This document shows positions 11,689 to 19,164 of a stretch of 64,000 bases of DNA, one piece after another. The notes under the pieces were generated by a model. It had not been told where the DNA came from and ran no database searches. It saw nothing but the letters and a program-made list of their open reading frames with translations. Source of the DNA: Candidatus Terasakiella magnetica. GTDB taxonomy: Bacteria; Pseudomonadota; Alphaproteobacteria; Rhodospirillales; Terasakiellaceae. A program made the position numbers and the translations under genes. Each line of letters starts with the position of its first letter. Positions within the stretch are counted from its first letter, which is position 1. Location: contig NZ_FLYE01000048.1 in assembly GCF_900093605.1 (NCBI RefSeq), forward strand, positions 1 through 64,000. Reading direction: 5' to 3'.

Positions 11689-12509
11689 TTGCTTGGTTTA
11701 ATGGTGAACTCCTCCCCCTTGGTGGGGTAAAAATCCCCGCAACGGACCGTGGCTTTCTCTTAGGAGATGGTTTTTTTGAAACCATGGCAGCGCAAAGTGA
11801 CCATGTGGTGCGTTTTGATGACCATATGGCACGGCTTCGCAAAACCGGGAACAATCTCGGCCTAAAAATCCCCTATAGCGATAAAGAAATCCGCGAGGCA
11901 ATCCATGAAGTCTTGATGGGGTCGCAATTACTTAACGCGCGCGGGGCTGTTCGCCTGACCGTTACCCGTGGGTCTGGCCCGCGCGGACTAATGCCGCCCT
12001 TGGAAGTCAAACCTGAGGTGATGATTTCAGCCAGCCAAGCCCAAGAGCATTATAGTGCTGCCAAGGTCAAAACCGTTTCTGTGCGTAAAAACGAATTTAG
12101 CCCGAGCACACAGATCAAATCACTCTGTTATCTCGATCATATCTTTGCTTTTGAAGAAGCCCACGCCCAAGGTGCGGATGAAGCGCTCATGCTCAATACC
12201 AGTGGTCACATTGCAGAAGGCACCATCAGTAATATCTTCTTCATCAAAGGCGATAATTTATTCACCCCAAGGCTTGAAGATGGCTGCCTGCCCGGCACCA
12301 TGCGCAGTGCGGTTTTAGACATGGCTGAAACAATCGGCATGGCGGTCTTTGAAGAAAGCCTGACACCAGAGATCATCCAGCATTGTGATGAGGCTTTCCT
12401 TACCAACAGCCTGTTTCGCGTGCGCCCCATTCATGAACTTGATGGTCGCACCATGCCTGCGCAACACTGGTGTGAAAAATTGCTAAAAGCCCTAGTGGAA
12501 AGTGAGTAG
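11685..12509 (+). CDS. pabC: 4-amino-4-deoxychorismate lyase
   Basis: A 274-residue fold-type IV PLP enzyme that releases pyruvate from aminodeoxychorismate to give p-aminobenzoate. The PLP Lys145 is in TQIKSL, the cofactor-binding Glu178 in IAEGTISNIF, and LPGTMR matches the family. D-amino acid transaminase and IlvE are relatives, but the gene is translationally coupled (ATGA) to pabA, which fixes its likely role. Confidence 0.9.
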   Translation: MIAWFNGELLPLGGVKIPATDRGFLLGDGFFETMAAQSDHVVRFDDHMARLRKTGNNLGLKIPYSDKEIREAIHEVLMGSQLLNARGAVRLTVTRGSGPRGLMPPLEVKPEVMISASQAQEHYSAAKVKTVSVRKNEFSPSTQIKSLCYLDHIFAFEEAHAQGADEALMLNTSGHIAEGTISNIFFIKGDNLFTPRLEDGCLPGTMRSAVLDMAETIGMAVFEESLTPEIIQHCDEAFLTNSLFRVRPIHELDGRTMPAQHWCEKLLKALVESE

Positions 12510-12514
12510 TTCTC

Positions 12515-12808
12515 TCAATCCCCGACAAACACAATCCAGGCTTCAACGGCTTGGAAAAATATATTGCGGCTGATCTGCTGGCTTTGGGCTTCACCTTCAA
12601 GAGCGGTGATGGTTACGAATTTTTCGTCAAACACAACCGTATAGGCATTGGCGGTACGCTCACCGCGTTTGCGCTCCAAAAATTGCAGCAGCTCAATGGC
12701 GGCTTCTTTATCGTCTTGAACATCACTTTCAAGAAAGTCTGCCAAAATTGCCAATTCCCCATCCGCACTTGCGCGGGGATCGCCATTTTCATCGTGGTAC
12801 AGTTTCAT
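12515..12808 (-). CDS. Small acidic protein coupled to the EndoU-like gene
   Basis: 97 residues, acidic, no signal peptide and no membrane segment, so probably cytosolic. I do not recognise a family. The first third is rich in Asp and Glu; the second half alternates hydrophobic strands (AYTVVFDEKFVTI, then AVEAWIVFVGD). Its ATG shares one base with the stop of the upstream EndoU-like gene (TAATG), a tight translational coupling. By arrangement it could be an inhibitor or immunity partner of that nuclease; this is inference only. It is convergent with pabC. Confidence 0.6.
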   Translation of the reverse strand: MKLYHDENGDPRASADGELAILADFLESDVQDDKEAAIELLQFLERKRGERTANAYTVVFDEKFVTITALEGEAQSQQISRNIFFQAVEAWIVFVGD

Positions 12809-13359
12809 TATTTATCTTTCTTATAGATCGGATAGGCCGTGTTAATAGCGCCATCTGGGCAAGTGGACGTGCCGCCTTTGGGGCAAAGCCAGCCTTCAAT
12901 TGAAAAGCCATAGCTACTTCTGCCGCGCCATTTGCCACGCTTATTCACTTTGGCCTTTTTATAAGCTGCCAAGATGGCTTCGACCACCTTATTTTGCGTC
13001 ATGAGGTCTGGAAAAAACGAGGAAAAATTCTTCGGCTTCCATTCTTCACCCTCAGGGTCAAAAATTTCTGCCGATCCGGTATAGACCCCATATTGATTTG
13101 GCCCTGATCTAATCTCGGATAATTCCGCCCCTTCTGGGTCTTTACCAAAGGGGCGCGCATGAAAGCCAACCGCGCGTGATTGCTTGTTAATCTCGCCTTT
13201 AAAAATATGCGTCAGGTTAATCGGCGGGGTTGTCTCGCTCCATTCCGCAGCGAAAACACCAAAAGACCAACATGAAAGAACAAAAGCGACTTGCAATGAG
13301 AAGACGACTGCGCGTATGGTCTTTTTATCGAAAAAGATAATATTAAAAGGCGTTCTCAT
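12808..13359 (-). CDS. Secreted EndoU-like nuclease domain protein
   Basis: 183 residues from the ATG at 13359. An N-terminal hydrophobic segment (residues 16-37, ending VFAAEWS) looks like a signal peptide cleaved near residue 38. The rest resembles the bacterial EndoU domain: the pattern HIFKGEINKQ (His51) then AVGFHARP (His67), with Lys, Ser and Tyr further on (SSYGFSIEGW). EndoU enzymes cleave RNA at uridines, and bacterial forms are often toxin tips. Here the domain stands alone. Two Cys (159, 167) may form a disulfide. The frame is open further upstream (ATG at 13389 also possible). Its start codon overlaps the start of the divergent yqaE. Confidence 0.7.
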   Translation of the reverse strand: MRTPFNIIFFDKKTIRAVVFSLQVAFVLSCWSFGVFAAEWSETTPPINLTHIFKGEINKQSRAVGFHARPFGKDPEGAELSEIRSGPNQYGVYTGSAEIFDPEGEEWKPKNFSSFFPDLMTQNKVVEAILAAYKKAKVNKRGKWRGRSSYGFSIEGWLCPKGGTSTCPDGAINTAYPIYKKDK

Positions 13360-13519
13360 GGACATCATCCGTATCATCATTGCGATTTTCATTCCCCCAC
13401 TAGCGGCATTTTTGACCGTCGGGATTGGCTTGCACTTCTGGCTCAACCTGCTCCTGACACTGTTCTTCTTCTTCCCGGGTATGATCCACGCTTTGTGGCT
13501 TGTGGTCAAAAAGAAATAG
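13358..13519 (+). CDS. YqaE/Pmp3-family membrane peptide
   Basis: 53 residues with two hydrophobic helices (about 3-20 and 27-48) joined by GIGLHFWLN, matching the Pmp3/YqaE family of small membrane proteins (PF01679), which are often stress-induced. The ATG at 13358 has an AAAGG site 7 bases upstream, inside the divergent EndoU-like gene. The longer frame back to 13184 is antisense to EndoU and rejected. A strong terminator follows at once. Confidence 0.85.
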   Translation: MDIIRIIIAIFIPPLAAFLTVGIGLHFWLNLLLTLFFFFPGMIHALWLVVKKK

Positions 13520-13522
13520 CAT

Positions 13523-13560
13523 AAAAAAAGCGGCCCCTTTTCAGAAAGGCCGCTTTTTTA
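13523..13560. terminator. Bidirectional intrinsic terminator between yqaE and folD
   Basis: GCGGCC (13530-13535) pairs with GGCCGC (13548-13553), flanked by an A-run before and a T-run after, so it works in both directions: for yqaE on the plus strand and folD on the minus strand. Confidence 0.92.
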
Positions 13561-13581
13561 TTAAACCGATATGGCCAAATC

Positions 13582-14478
13582 TTAATCGACTTTAGGCTCT
13601 TCAATCTTATGCTGGCGACACGCTGCGGTCACCGTATTGGCAAGCAAACACGCAATCGTCATGGGGCCAACGCCACCCGGTACAGGGGTGATGGCACCAC
13701 AAACTTCTTTGACTTCATCAAAGGCCACATCGCCAACCAGCTTGGTTTTGCCATCTTCTTTTTCAATGCGGTTAATACCCACATCAATGACAGCTGCGCC
13801 CGGTTTGATCCATTCCTTCTTGATCATTTCAGGGCGACCAACAGCTGCCACTAAAATATCAGCGCGGCGGCATTCTTCTTCAATATCTTGTGTGCGCGAA
13901 TGAACCGTTGTCACCGTGCAGCTTTCATTGAGCAACAAAGCACCCATGGGTTTGCCCACAATGTTAGAACGCCCCACAACAACAGCGCGTTTCCCCGTAA
14001 GGTCCCCGCCATAAAAATCTTTTAGCATCATCAAACAGCCAAGCGGCGTACAAGGCACCATGGCATCTTCTGATCCGGTTGCCAAAAGGCCCGTATTGAT
14101 CACATGGAAACCATCAACGTCTTTTTCAGGTGCAATGGCAGCAATCACTTTATCTTCTGAAATATGATCAGGCAGTGGGAGCTGAACCAGAATACCATTG
14201 ACTTCAGGGTTTTCATTAAGCCCATAGACCAGTGTGAGCAATTCCTGTTCAGAAATATCAGGGTCGCGGCGATATTCCAGCGACTTCATGCCACATTCTT
14301 CAGTCTGCTTGACCTTATTGCGCACATAAACCTGACTGGCAGGGTCTTCCCCCACCAACACAACGGCTAGCCCCGGTGTGACATTGTTGTAATCTTTAAG
14401 GTCCTGAACCTGCTTGGCAACACGTGCGCGCACATTTTGTGCAAAAGCCTTACCATCAATGATTTTAGCATCAGACAT
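13582..14478 (-). CDS. folD: Bifunctional methylenetetrahydrofolate dehydrogenase/cyclohydrolase
   Basis: Interconverts 5,10-methylene-, methenyl- and 10-formyl-tetrahydrofolate with NADP. 298 residues; the catalytic Lys55 lies in YVRNK, followed by PCTPLG, the NADP-binding GRSNIVGKP and the C-terminal GGVGPMT. It overlaps the end of the DUF167 gene by 8 bases, so it is the last gene of the yggT-DUF167-folD run. Formate-derived one-carbon units could link it to the formate dehydrogenase genes elsewhere in the window, though this is only context. Confidence 0.97.
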   Translation of the reverse strand: MSDAKIIDGKAFAQNVRARVAKQVQDLKDYNNVTPGLAVVLVGEDPASQVYVRNKVKQTEECGMKSLEYRRDPDISEQELLTLVYGLNENPEVNGILVQLPLPDHISEDKVIAAIAPEKDVDGFHVINTGLLATGSEDAMVPCTPLGCLMMLKDFYGGDLTGKRAVVVGRSNIVGKPMGALLLNESCTVTTVHSRTQDIEEECRRADILVAAVGRPEMIKKEWIKPGAAVIDVGINRIEKEDGKTKLVGDVAFDEVKEVCGAITPVPGGVGPMTIACLLANTVTAACRQHKIEEPKVD

Positions 14479-14797
14479 TGTTCTGCTTCATCCATTCTAT
14501 TAAGCGTTGCTGTAAGGAAACTCCGCCCCCTTTAAGCAACAGGGTTTTATGCCGGTTTAATTCTCCGGCGCTAATCTCGATATCCGACTTCGCCAACTTC
14601 CACTCTTTTGACAAAAGCTTGATCAACGCAGCATTGGCTTTCCCTTTTTCCGGTACGGCCGTGACCGATACTTTCAGGGCCATCTGGCCTTGTGCATCGT
14701 TTATTATTGTATTTATTGCATTCTTTTTAGACTTGGGTGTTAAGCGGATCTGTAGGCGAACATCCGTCCCCACAAGCGTAAAAAGCGCTTCACTCAT
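14471..14797 (-). CDS. DUF167/YggU family protein
   Basis: 108 residues with the family pattern: [12 protein letters not shown] near the start, [19 protein letters not shown] and a Gly-rich end (LLLKGGGVS). The biochemical role of YggU proteins is not known. It overlaps yggT by 4 bases upstream and folD by 8 downstream; the YggT-YggU pairing is conserved in many proteobacteria. Confidence 0.88.
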   Translation of the reverse strand: MSEALFTLVGTDVRLQIRLTPKSKKNAINTIINDAQGQMALKVSVTAVPEKGKANAALIKLLSKEWKLAKSDIEISAGELNRHKTLLLKGGGVSLQQRLIEWMKQNNV

Positions 14798-15096
14798 CCC
14801 ACAAATTTAAACATCATTTGATGAACGACATTTTGTAAGAAAAAAACCAACAAGAGCAAAACAATCGGTGAAATATCAATTCCACCCATGCTCGGCAAGA
14901 AATTACGAATTCTTGAAAGCAGCGGTTCAGTCAGCTTTGAACAAAGGTCCCAAATAATGCGGACAAACTGATTGCTGTAATTGATCACGTTGAAATGGAA
15001 CAACCATGTCATCACAACAGCGACCACCACGATCAATTCGTAAATATTCAAGATTGCCAAAAGCACCTGAAATAAAGGCACGATAACTACGTCCAT
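14794..15096 (-). CDS. YggT family integral membrane protein
   Basis: 100 residues with two hydrophobic segments (about residues 4-30 and 72-95) around a conserved region, NQFVRIIWDLCSKLTEPLLSR, of which the core T-E-P-L-L is the YggT signature. The family has been tied to osmotic stress and, in cyanobacteria, to membrane organisation; its role here is unknown. First gene of the run with DUF167 and folD. Confidence 0.88.
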   Translation of the reverse strand: MDVVIVPLFQVLLAILNIYELIVVVAVVMTWLFHFNVINYSNQFVRIIWDLCSKLTEPLLSRIRNFLPSMGGIDISPIVLLLLVFFLQNVVHQMMFKFVG

Positions 15097-15196
15097 TGGA
15101 AATCCTTTTTCACCATGTCACGATGTTGATTAAATTTGGGCGCAAACCTATACTGTGGCGCAGATGAGTGCAAGCGGTGTGTTAAGAGCCCCAGCT

Positions 15197-15709
15197 TTAC
15201 TTAAAGAGCGCGCGTGTCACAACACCGACAAACTTGGTAAATGCTTCAGAATCTGCCGTGACGTCTTTATGGACCCAGCCAGAAATATCACGATACACAT
15301 CATCACCTACACAAAAAACAGCTGAGAATGTTGGCTTCTCGCTCGGCACTGATTCGGGGATTTCCCCTTTACAAAGGCGATTGGTGTTAAAGTTCTTAGG
15401 TGGTGCGATCAGCCAAAAGACCCGATAAGAAGGCGACTCAGCCTCACTAATATCCATGGTCGTTTTAAACGGGCGGCTTTGCATGCCACGTTCCATCCCG
15501 GCTGTAATCACCCCACTAACCGCATCAGCTTCAAATCCGGGGTAGGAACCGCGCACATCCACCAACAAAGGCCCACGCGATGTGGCACTGAAGAAATAGC
15601 TTTGAGTGCTTTCGCGGGCGGAAAACATTTCCACATGACCATAAGGTGCGTCCTGACCGCAAGCAGCCACCCCCACCAATGATGCCAAGCCAGCCAATAG
15701 TTTCTTCAT
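15197..15709 (-). CDS. Putative lipoprotein of unknown function
   Basis: 170 residues starting MKKLLAGLASLVGVAACGQD: a short positively charged start, a hydrophobic core and a lipobox (VAAC) with the acylated Cys at residue 17, so probably membrane-anchored. Two further Cys (LCKGE and AVFCVGDD) could form a disulfide. I do not recognise a family. A weak possibility of a second small hydrophobic strand set is all that can be said about fold. It stands alone, divergent from the phoH leader. Confidence 0.75.
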   Translation of the reverse strand: MKKLLAGLASLVGVAACGQDAPYGHVEMFSARESTQSYFFSATSRGPLLVDVRGSYPGFEADAVSGVITAGMERGMQSRPFKTTMDISEAESPSYRVFWLIAPPKNFNTNRLCKGEIPESVPSEKPTFSAVFCVGDDVYRDISGWVHKDVTADSEAFTKFVGVVTRALFK

Positions 15710-15848
15710 GAGCGTGATCCTTCAGTGTTTAACGTCATTAGCTCTCATTTTAATCAATTTTTCTTACTTATCCAGCTAAATGAGCTCTACTACGAAAGAA
15801 TAAGTGACTCTATTTGTTATTGTTTTTTGACAGGTTAAAAAAAGACTA

Positions 15849-16075
15849 GGAAATTGCCGAGTCGCAAGCTAGAATTTCCAGATTAGAGCATGAATTTAAG
15901 GAGATGCACATGCACCTTCTCGGTCTGCATGGTACTGCAAATGCTGAAACCGCACCGCCTGATGGGCGCATGTGTTTCACGCCTTCGTCTCTAACCCTTC
16001 GTTTCATTCAAACCAATATTTTGATCAATATTTTGATGATGTGTCTGCCTCCACTGCCCTGTGGGGGCATTTTTT
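15849..16075 (+). ncRNA. Candidate structured leader RNA (or sRNA) ahead of the phoH-like gene
   Basis: The 396-base gap before phoH contains a hairpin GGAAATT/AATTTCC (15849-15855 with 15873-15879), then a possible three-way junction. Its P1 is CACATGC (15907-15913) with GCATGTG (15968-15974); P2 is CGGT/ACCG (15921-15924, 15949-15952) extended by GCAT/ATGC (15927-15930, 15941-15944); P3 is GCC/GGC (15957-15959, 15965-15967). A 12-base direct repeat CAATATTTTGAT follows (16014-16037), then an intrinsic terminator (16046-16075). This is the layout of a transcriptional riboswitch or attenuator. It could instead be an independent small RNA ending at the terminator. No known Rfam class was recognised. 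Nothing else is seen in 15710-15848 beyond AT-rich sequence with a TTGACA at about 15828. Confidence 0.45.
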
Positions 16076-16113
16076 ATGGCACATCCCCTAAAATAGGAGA
16101 GGTCTATGGGTAA
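15910..16113 (+). CDS. Possible upstream ORF in the phoH leader
   Basis: A 67-codon frame with an AAGGAG ribosome site 6 bases before its ATG and a stop 8 bases inside phoH. It begins MHLLGLHGTANAET. The start codon lies in the 5' arm of the predicted P1 helix, and the frame runs through the intrinsic terminator, so ribosomes on it could affect both structures. The peptide resembles nothing I know; the second half (LINILMMCLPPLPC) is hydrophobic. It may be a leader peptide or chance. Confidence 0.35.
   Translation: MHLLGLHGTANAETAPPDGRMCFTPSSLTLRFIQTNILINILMMCLPPLPCGGIFYGTSPKIGEVYG
16046..16075 (+). terminator. Intrinsic terminator 30 bases before the phoH-like gene
   Basis: TGCCTCCAC (16046-16054) pairs with GTGGGGGCA (16061-16069) with one G-T wobble, loop of 6, then six T. 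It stands between any promoter in the leader and phoH, so it must be bypassed for phoH to be read from there. Confidence 0.8.
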
Positions 16114-16885
16114 GCGCGCACGTAAATCTACAAAAGCCGATGCAGATGTCAGAGCATTGTTTTTTGATGAACACCAACGTGAACAGGAAATGAGTAAAAA
16201 AGCTTGGGACCCTATAAAAGGGCATCATAACCAGCAACATCAAGAAACCCCGCGTGAACAGAAATACGTCAAAAATGTACGCCCCAGAAGCGACAATCAG
16301 GCCGAACTGATGAAAGCTATTGATGAGCGCCATATGGTGGTTGCCCTTGGCCCAGCTGGCACAGGCAAAACCTACCTCGCCGTCGCCAAAGCTGTTGAGG
16401 CCTTAGATAGCGGCAAGATCGAGCGCATTGTTTTATCGCGCCCTGCTGTTGAGGCAGGCGAAAGCATTGGCTATCTGCCCGGTGATATGGAAGAAAAACT
16501 CGCCCCTTACCTGCGCCCGCTTTATGATGCGCTCACCGACCGCCTTGGCAATCGCCGCCTCAAACAGCTCATGAACAATGGCACTATTGAGCTTGCGCCA
16601 GTGGGCTATATGCGCGGACGTACCCTTAACAATGCCTTTGTGGTCATTGATGAAGCGCAAAACTGCACCTATACCCAGATCAAAATGCTCATCACCCGCT
16701 TGGGATGGAATTCCACCATGGTGCTCACAGGCGATCCCGATCAAAGCGACCTGCTGCCCGGTATTTCTGGCCTAAAAGATATCGCAGATAAACTGGAAAC
16801 CCTAGAAGACGTCGCCACCGTGCGCCTCAAAGACCGCGACATCGTGCGCCACCCGCTGGTCGCCAGCATCCTCACCGTTGTGTAA
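16106..16885 (+). CDS. PhoH-family ATPase
   Basis: 259 residues. A basic, Lys-rich N-terminal 60 residues lead into a P-loop domain with Walker A GPAGTGKT (82-89), SRPAVEAGE and Walker B VVIDEAQN, then TGDPDQ (sensor). This is the single-domain PhoH type, lacking the N-terminal KH-like region of the PhoH usually paired with ybeY, and no ybeY is adjacent. PhoH proteins are RNA-linked ATPases of unclear role, phosphate-regulated in E. coli. AGGAGAGG precedes the ATG. A terminator follows. Expression is probably controlled by the structured leader. Confidence 0.92.
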   Translation: MGKRARKSTKADADVRALFFDEHQREQEMSKKAWDPIKGHHNQQHQETPREQKYVKNVRPRSDNQAELMKAIDERHMVVALGPAGTGKTYLAVAKAVEALDSGKIERIVLSRPAVEAGESIGYLPGDMEEKLAPYLRPLYDALTDRLGNRRLKQLMNNGTIELAPVGYMRGRTLNNAFVVIDEAQNCTYTQIKMLITRLGWNSTMVLTGDPDQSDLLPGISGLKDIADKLETLEDVATVRLKDRDIVRHPLVASILTVV

Positions 16886-16894
16886 ACCAACTGC

Positions 16895-16919
16895 GCCCCT
16901 GCTCAGGCAGGGGCCTTTT
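16895..16919 (+). terminator. Intrinsic terminator after phoH
   Basis: GCCCCTGC (16895-16902) pairs with GCAGGGGC (16907-16914) around a TCAG loop, followed by CTTTTC. Confidence 0.88.
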
Positions 16920-16942
16920 CTCACCTCCCTCCCCAGCCCCAT

Positions 16943-16970
16943 CGTCATTCTGGACCTGATCCAGAATCCA
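16943..16970. repeat. Dispersed palindromic repeat
   Basis: CGTCATTCTGGACCTGATCCAGAATCCA, folding through TTCTGGA and TCCAGAA. It is almost identical to the unit at 6323-6350. It lies between phoH and the mutA upstream region. Confidence 0.8.
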
Positions 16971-17102
16971 TTTCCCTTAAGTGAGCTCCCCGCGTTCCCG
17001 AGGGCGACAGGAATAAGGTAACAAAATTACAAACCATTCTCTCCTTGCGTAATTTCCCGAGGCTTTTTATAAGTTTTATATGAAAAATGCCGCATTCGGG
17101 AT

Positions 17103-17126
17103 ATTCCCCTATAGCCATCGGGGAAT
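17103..17126. promoter_or_regulatory. Inverted repeat in the mutA upstream region
   Basis: ATTCCCC (17103-17109) and GGGGAAT (17120-17126) are perfect arms with a 10-base spacer, 64 bases before the mutA start. It may be an operator or a leader hairpin. The rest of the 304-base gap 16886-17189 holds the phoH terminator, one dispersed repeat and AT-rich sequence with no other clear signal. Confidence 0.4.
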
Positions 17127-17189
17127 TAATTTGGTAAAACGGTATTGTAATGCGTATTTATTTTTTGATGTGTCTCGCAAAGGATGATC

Positions 17190-19160
17190 ATGAGCGAAGA
17201 ACGGTTAGCCCTCGCGGCTGAATTTCCAGCGACTTCTGTAGAAGCTTGGAAAGAGTCTTTGGAGAAAGTTCTCAAAGGTGCCCCTTTTGAAAAGAAGATG
17301 GTTGTTAAGACCTATGATGGAATTGACATTCAGCCTCTTTATACAAAAGACGACTGGAATGCTGAAGGCAACCCGTCCGGTTTCCCCGGCAGTGCCCCTT
17401 TCACACGTGGTAACACGGCGGCAGGTCGCGCAGTTGATGGATGGGATATCCGTCAAGTGCAGGCCAATGCAGATAAGTCTGCAGCCAATGATCAAATCCT
17501 TGAAGATTTGGAACGCGGTGTCACATCGCTGATCCTGCAATTTGATGAAGCTGCACGCGCTGGCAAAAATGGCGCAGACGCCCCTGAGCTTGCTGGTCGT
17601 GGCGGCATGATGATCTATTCTAAAGAAGACCTCGCCGATGTGCTTGAAGGTGTTCTTCTTGATCTGGCTGGTGTTTCTCTTGAAGCAGGAGGACAAGCCA
17701 AGGTCGCTGCAGACATGCTCAAAGGCCTGTGGGCTGATAAAGGTATTGCGCCTGAACAAGCCATGGGCGCGTTTAACGCTGACCCGCTTGGCACCTTGGC
17801 TGCAAACGGCTCACTACCACAATCACTGGAAGAAGCCCTTTCTGATCTGGCCTCTTTGGCAAAAGAAACAGCAAAAACCTATCCCCATGTTACGACTGTA
17901 AAAGTTGATACCTCTGCCTATTATGGTGCAGGTGCTACAGAAACACAGGATTTGGCGATTGCACTGGCAACGGGTGTTGCTTATCTGCGCGCCATGACTG
18001 ATGCGGGCCTAAGCGTTGATGAAGCAGCAAAACAGATCGTCTTTAGCTTTGCCAACAGTTCTGACATTTTCACAGGTATTGCCAAGCTACGCGCTGCACG
18101 TTTCTTATGGGCGCAAGTGGTGAAAGCTTCTGGTGGCACAGATGATGCCGCAGCCATGAACCTGCACGCTGCAACATCAGCACGCGCTATGTCCAAGCGT
18201 GACCCATGGGTGAACATGCTACGTGTGACAGCGACCTGTTTTGCAGGGGCTGTTGGTGGTGCAGATGCCATCACGGTTTTGCCATTTGACCATCACTGCG
18301 GTGTGGCAGATGACTTTGCCCGACGCATTGCACGCAACACCCAAATCGTCTTGCAAGAAGAAAGCTCGCTGAACAAAGTGATCGATCCTGCAGGTGGTTC
18401 TTGGTTTATTGAAAACCTTACTGAACAATATGCCGCAAAAGCTTGGGAGATTTTCCAAGGTATTGAAGGCAAGGGCGGTATGACGGCTGTCATCACAGAC
18501 GGTTCCATCCAGGCAACCATCGCTGAAACATGGGATGCGCGTCTTAAAAATATCGCCAAGCGTAAAGACCCGATCACAGGTGTTTCTGAATTCCCGAACA
18601 TTTTGGAAGAAACGGTCGAACGTGCTGAGCCTGACTATGCAGCCCTCATTGGTAAAATCGCCAAAAGCGATGCGATGATCGGCTCAAACGCTGTTTCAGG
18701 TGTAAGTGCAACAGCTGAGGCGCTACCGGCGCACCGTCTGGCTGAAGGCTTTGAGAAACTGCGCGATGCCGCTGATTCATATGCAGCTTCTAAAGGCAAC
18801 CTGCCAACGATCTTCTCTGCCAATATTGGTGCCATTGCCAAACATACAGGCCGTGCCTCATTTGCGAAAAACTTCTTTGAAGCAGGCGGCGTGCAAGCCA
18901 CGCAAAACAATGGTTTTGCAACGGCTGATGAAGCTGTAGCAGCCTTTAAGGAAACAACGTGCGAAGTTGCAGTCATCTGTGGATCAGACGCTCAGTATGA
19001 AGAACTGGCTGCTGGTTTTGCAGGCGCATTAAAAGCAGCGGGTGCGAAGAAAGTCTTCCTCGCAGGCCGTGGTGAATTTGACGGTGTTGATCAAGCGGTC
19101 GGCATGGGCAGCGATGTACTAGGTACATTGCAAGACCTCCATACAGTATTGGGAGTGTAA
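17190..19160 (+). CDS. mutA: Methylmalonyl-CoA mutase small (beta) subunit
   Basis: 656 residues. The first part matches the mutase TIM barrel (LYTKDDW, HHCGVADDFARRIARNTQ, PAGGSWFIENLT). The C-terminal cobalamin-type domain lacks the DxHxxG cofactor motif, which marks the non-catalytic small subunit of the heterodimeric enzyme. It pairs with MutB to interconvert succinyl-CoA and methylmalonyl-CoA for propionate use. Start at the ATG 17190, six bases after AAAGGA; the ATG at 17184 overlaps that site. Four bases separate it from mutB. Confidence 0.95.
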   Translation: MSEERLALAAEFPATSVEAWKESLEKVLKGAPFEKKMVVKTYDGIDIQPLYTKDDWNAEGNPSGFPGSAPFTRGNTAAGRAVDGWDIRQVQANADKSAANDQILEDLERGVTSLILQFDEAARAGKNGADAPELAGRGGMMIYSKEDLADVLEGVLLDLAGVSLEAGGQAKVAADMLKGLWADKGIAPEQAMGAFNADPLGTLAANGSLPQSLEEALSDLASLAKETAKTYPHVTTVKVDTSAYYGAGATETQDLAIALATGVAYLRAMTDAGLSVDEAAKQIVFSFANSSDIFTGIAKLRAARFLWAQVVKASGGTDDAAAMNLHAATSARAMSKRDPWVNMLRVTATCFAGAVGGADAITVLPFDHHCGVADDFARRIARNTQIVLQEESSLNKVIDPAGGSWFIENLTEQYAAKAWEIFQGIEGKGGMTAVITDGSIQATIAETWDARLKNIAKRKDPITGVSEFPNILEETVERAEPDYAALIGKIAKSDAMIGSNAVSGVSATAEALPAHRLAEGFEKLRDAADSYAASKGNLPTIFSANIGAIAKHTGRASFAKNFFEAGGVQATQNNGFATADEAVAAFKETTCEVAVICGSDAQYEELAAGFAGALKAAGAKKVFLAGRGEFDGVDQAVGMGSDVLGTLQDLHTVLGV

Positions 19161-19164
19161 GTAG

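Noticed and set aside
13184-13357. Longer plus-strand start for the YqaE peptide
   Set aside because: The extra 58 codons are antisense to the EndoU-like gene, and the family start is at 13358 with a good ribosome site.
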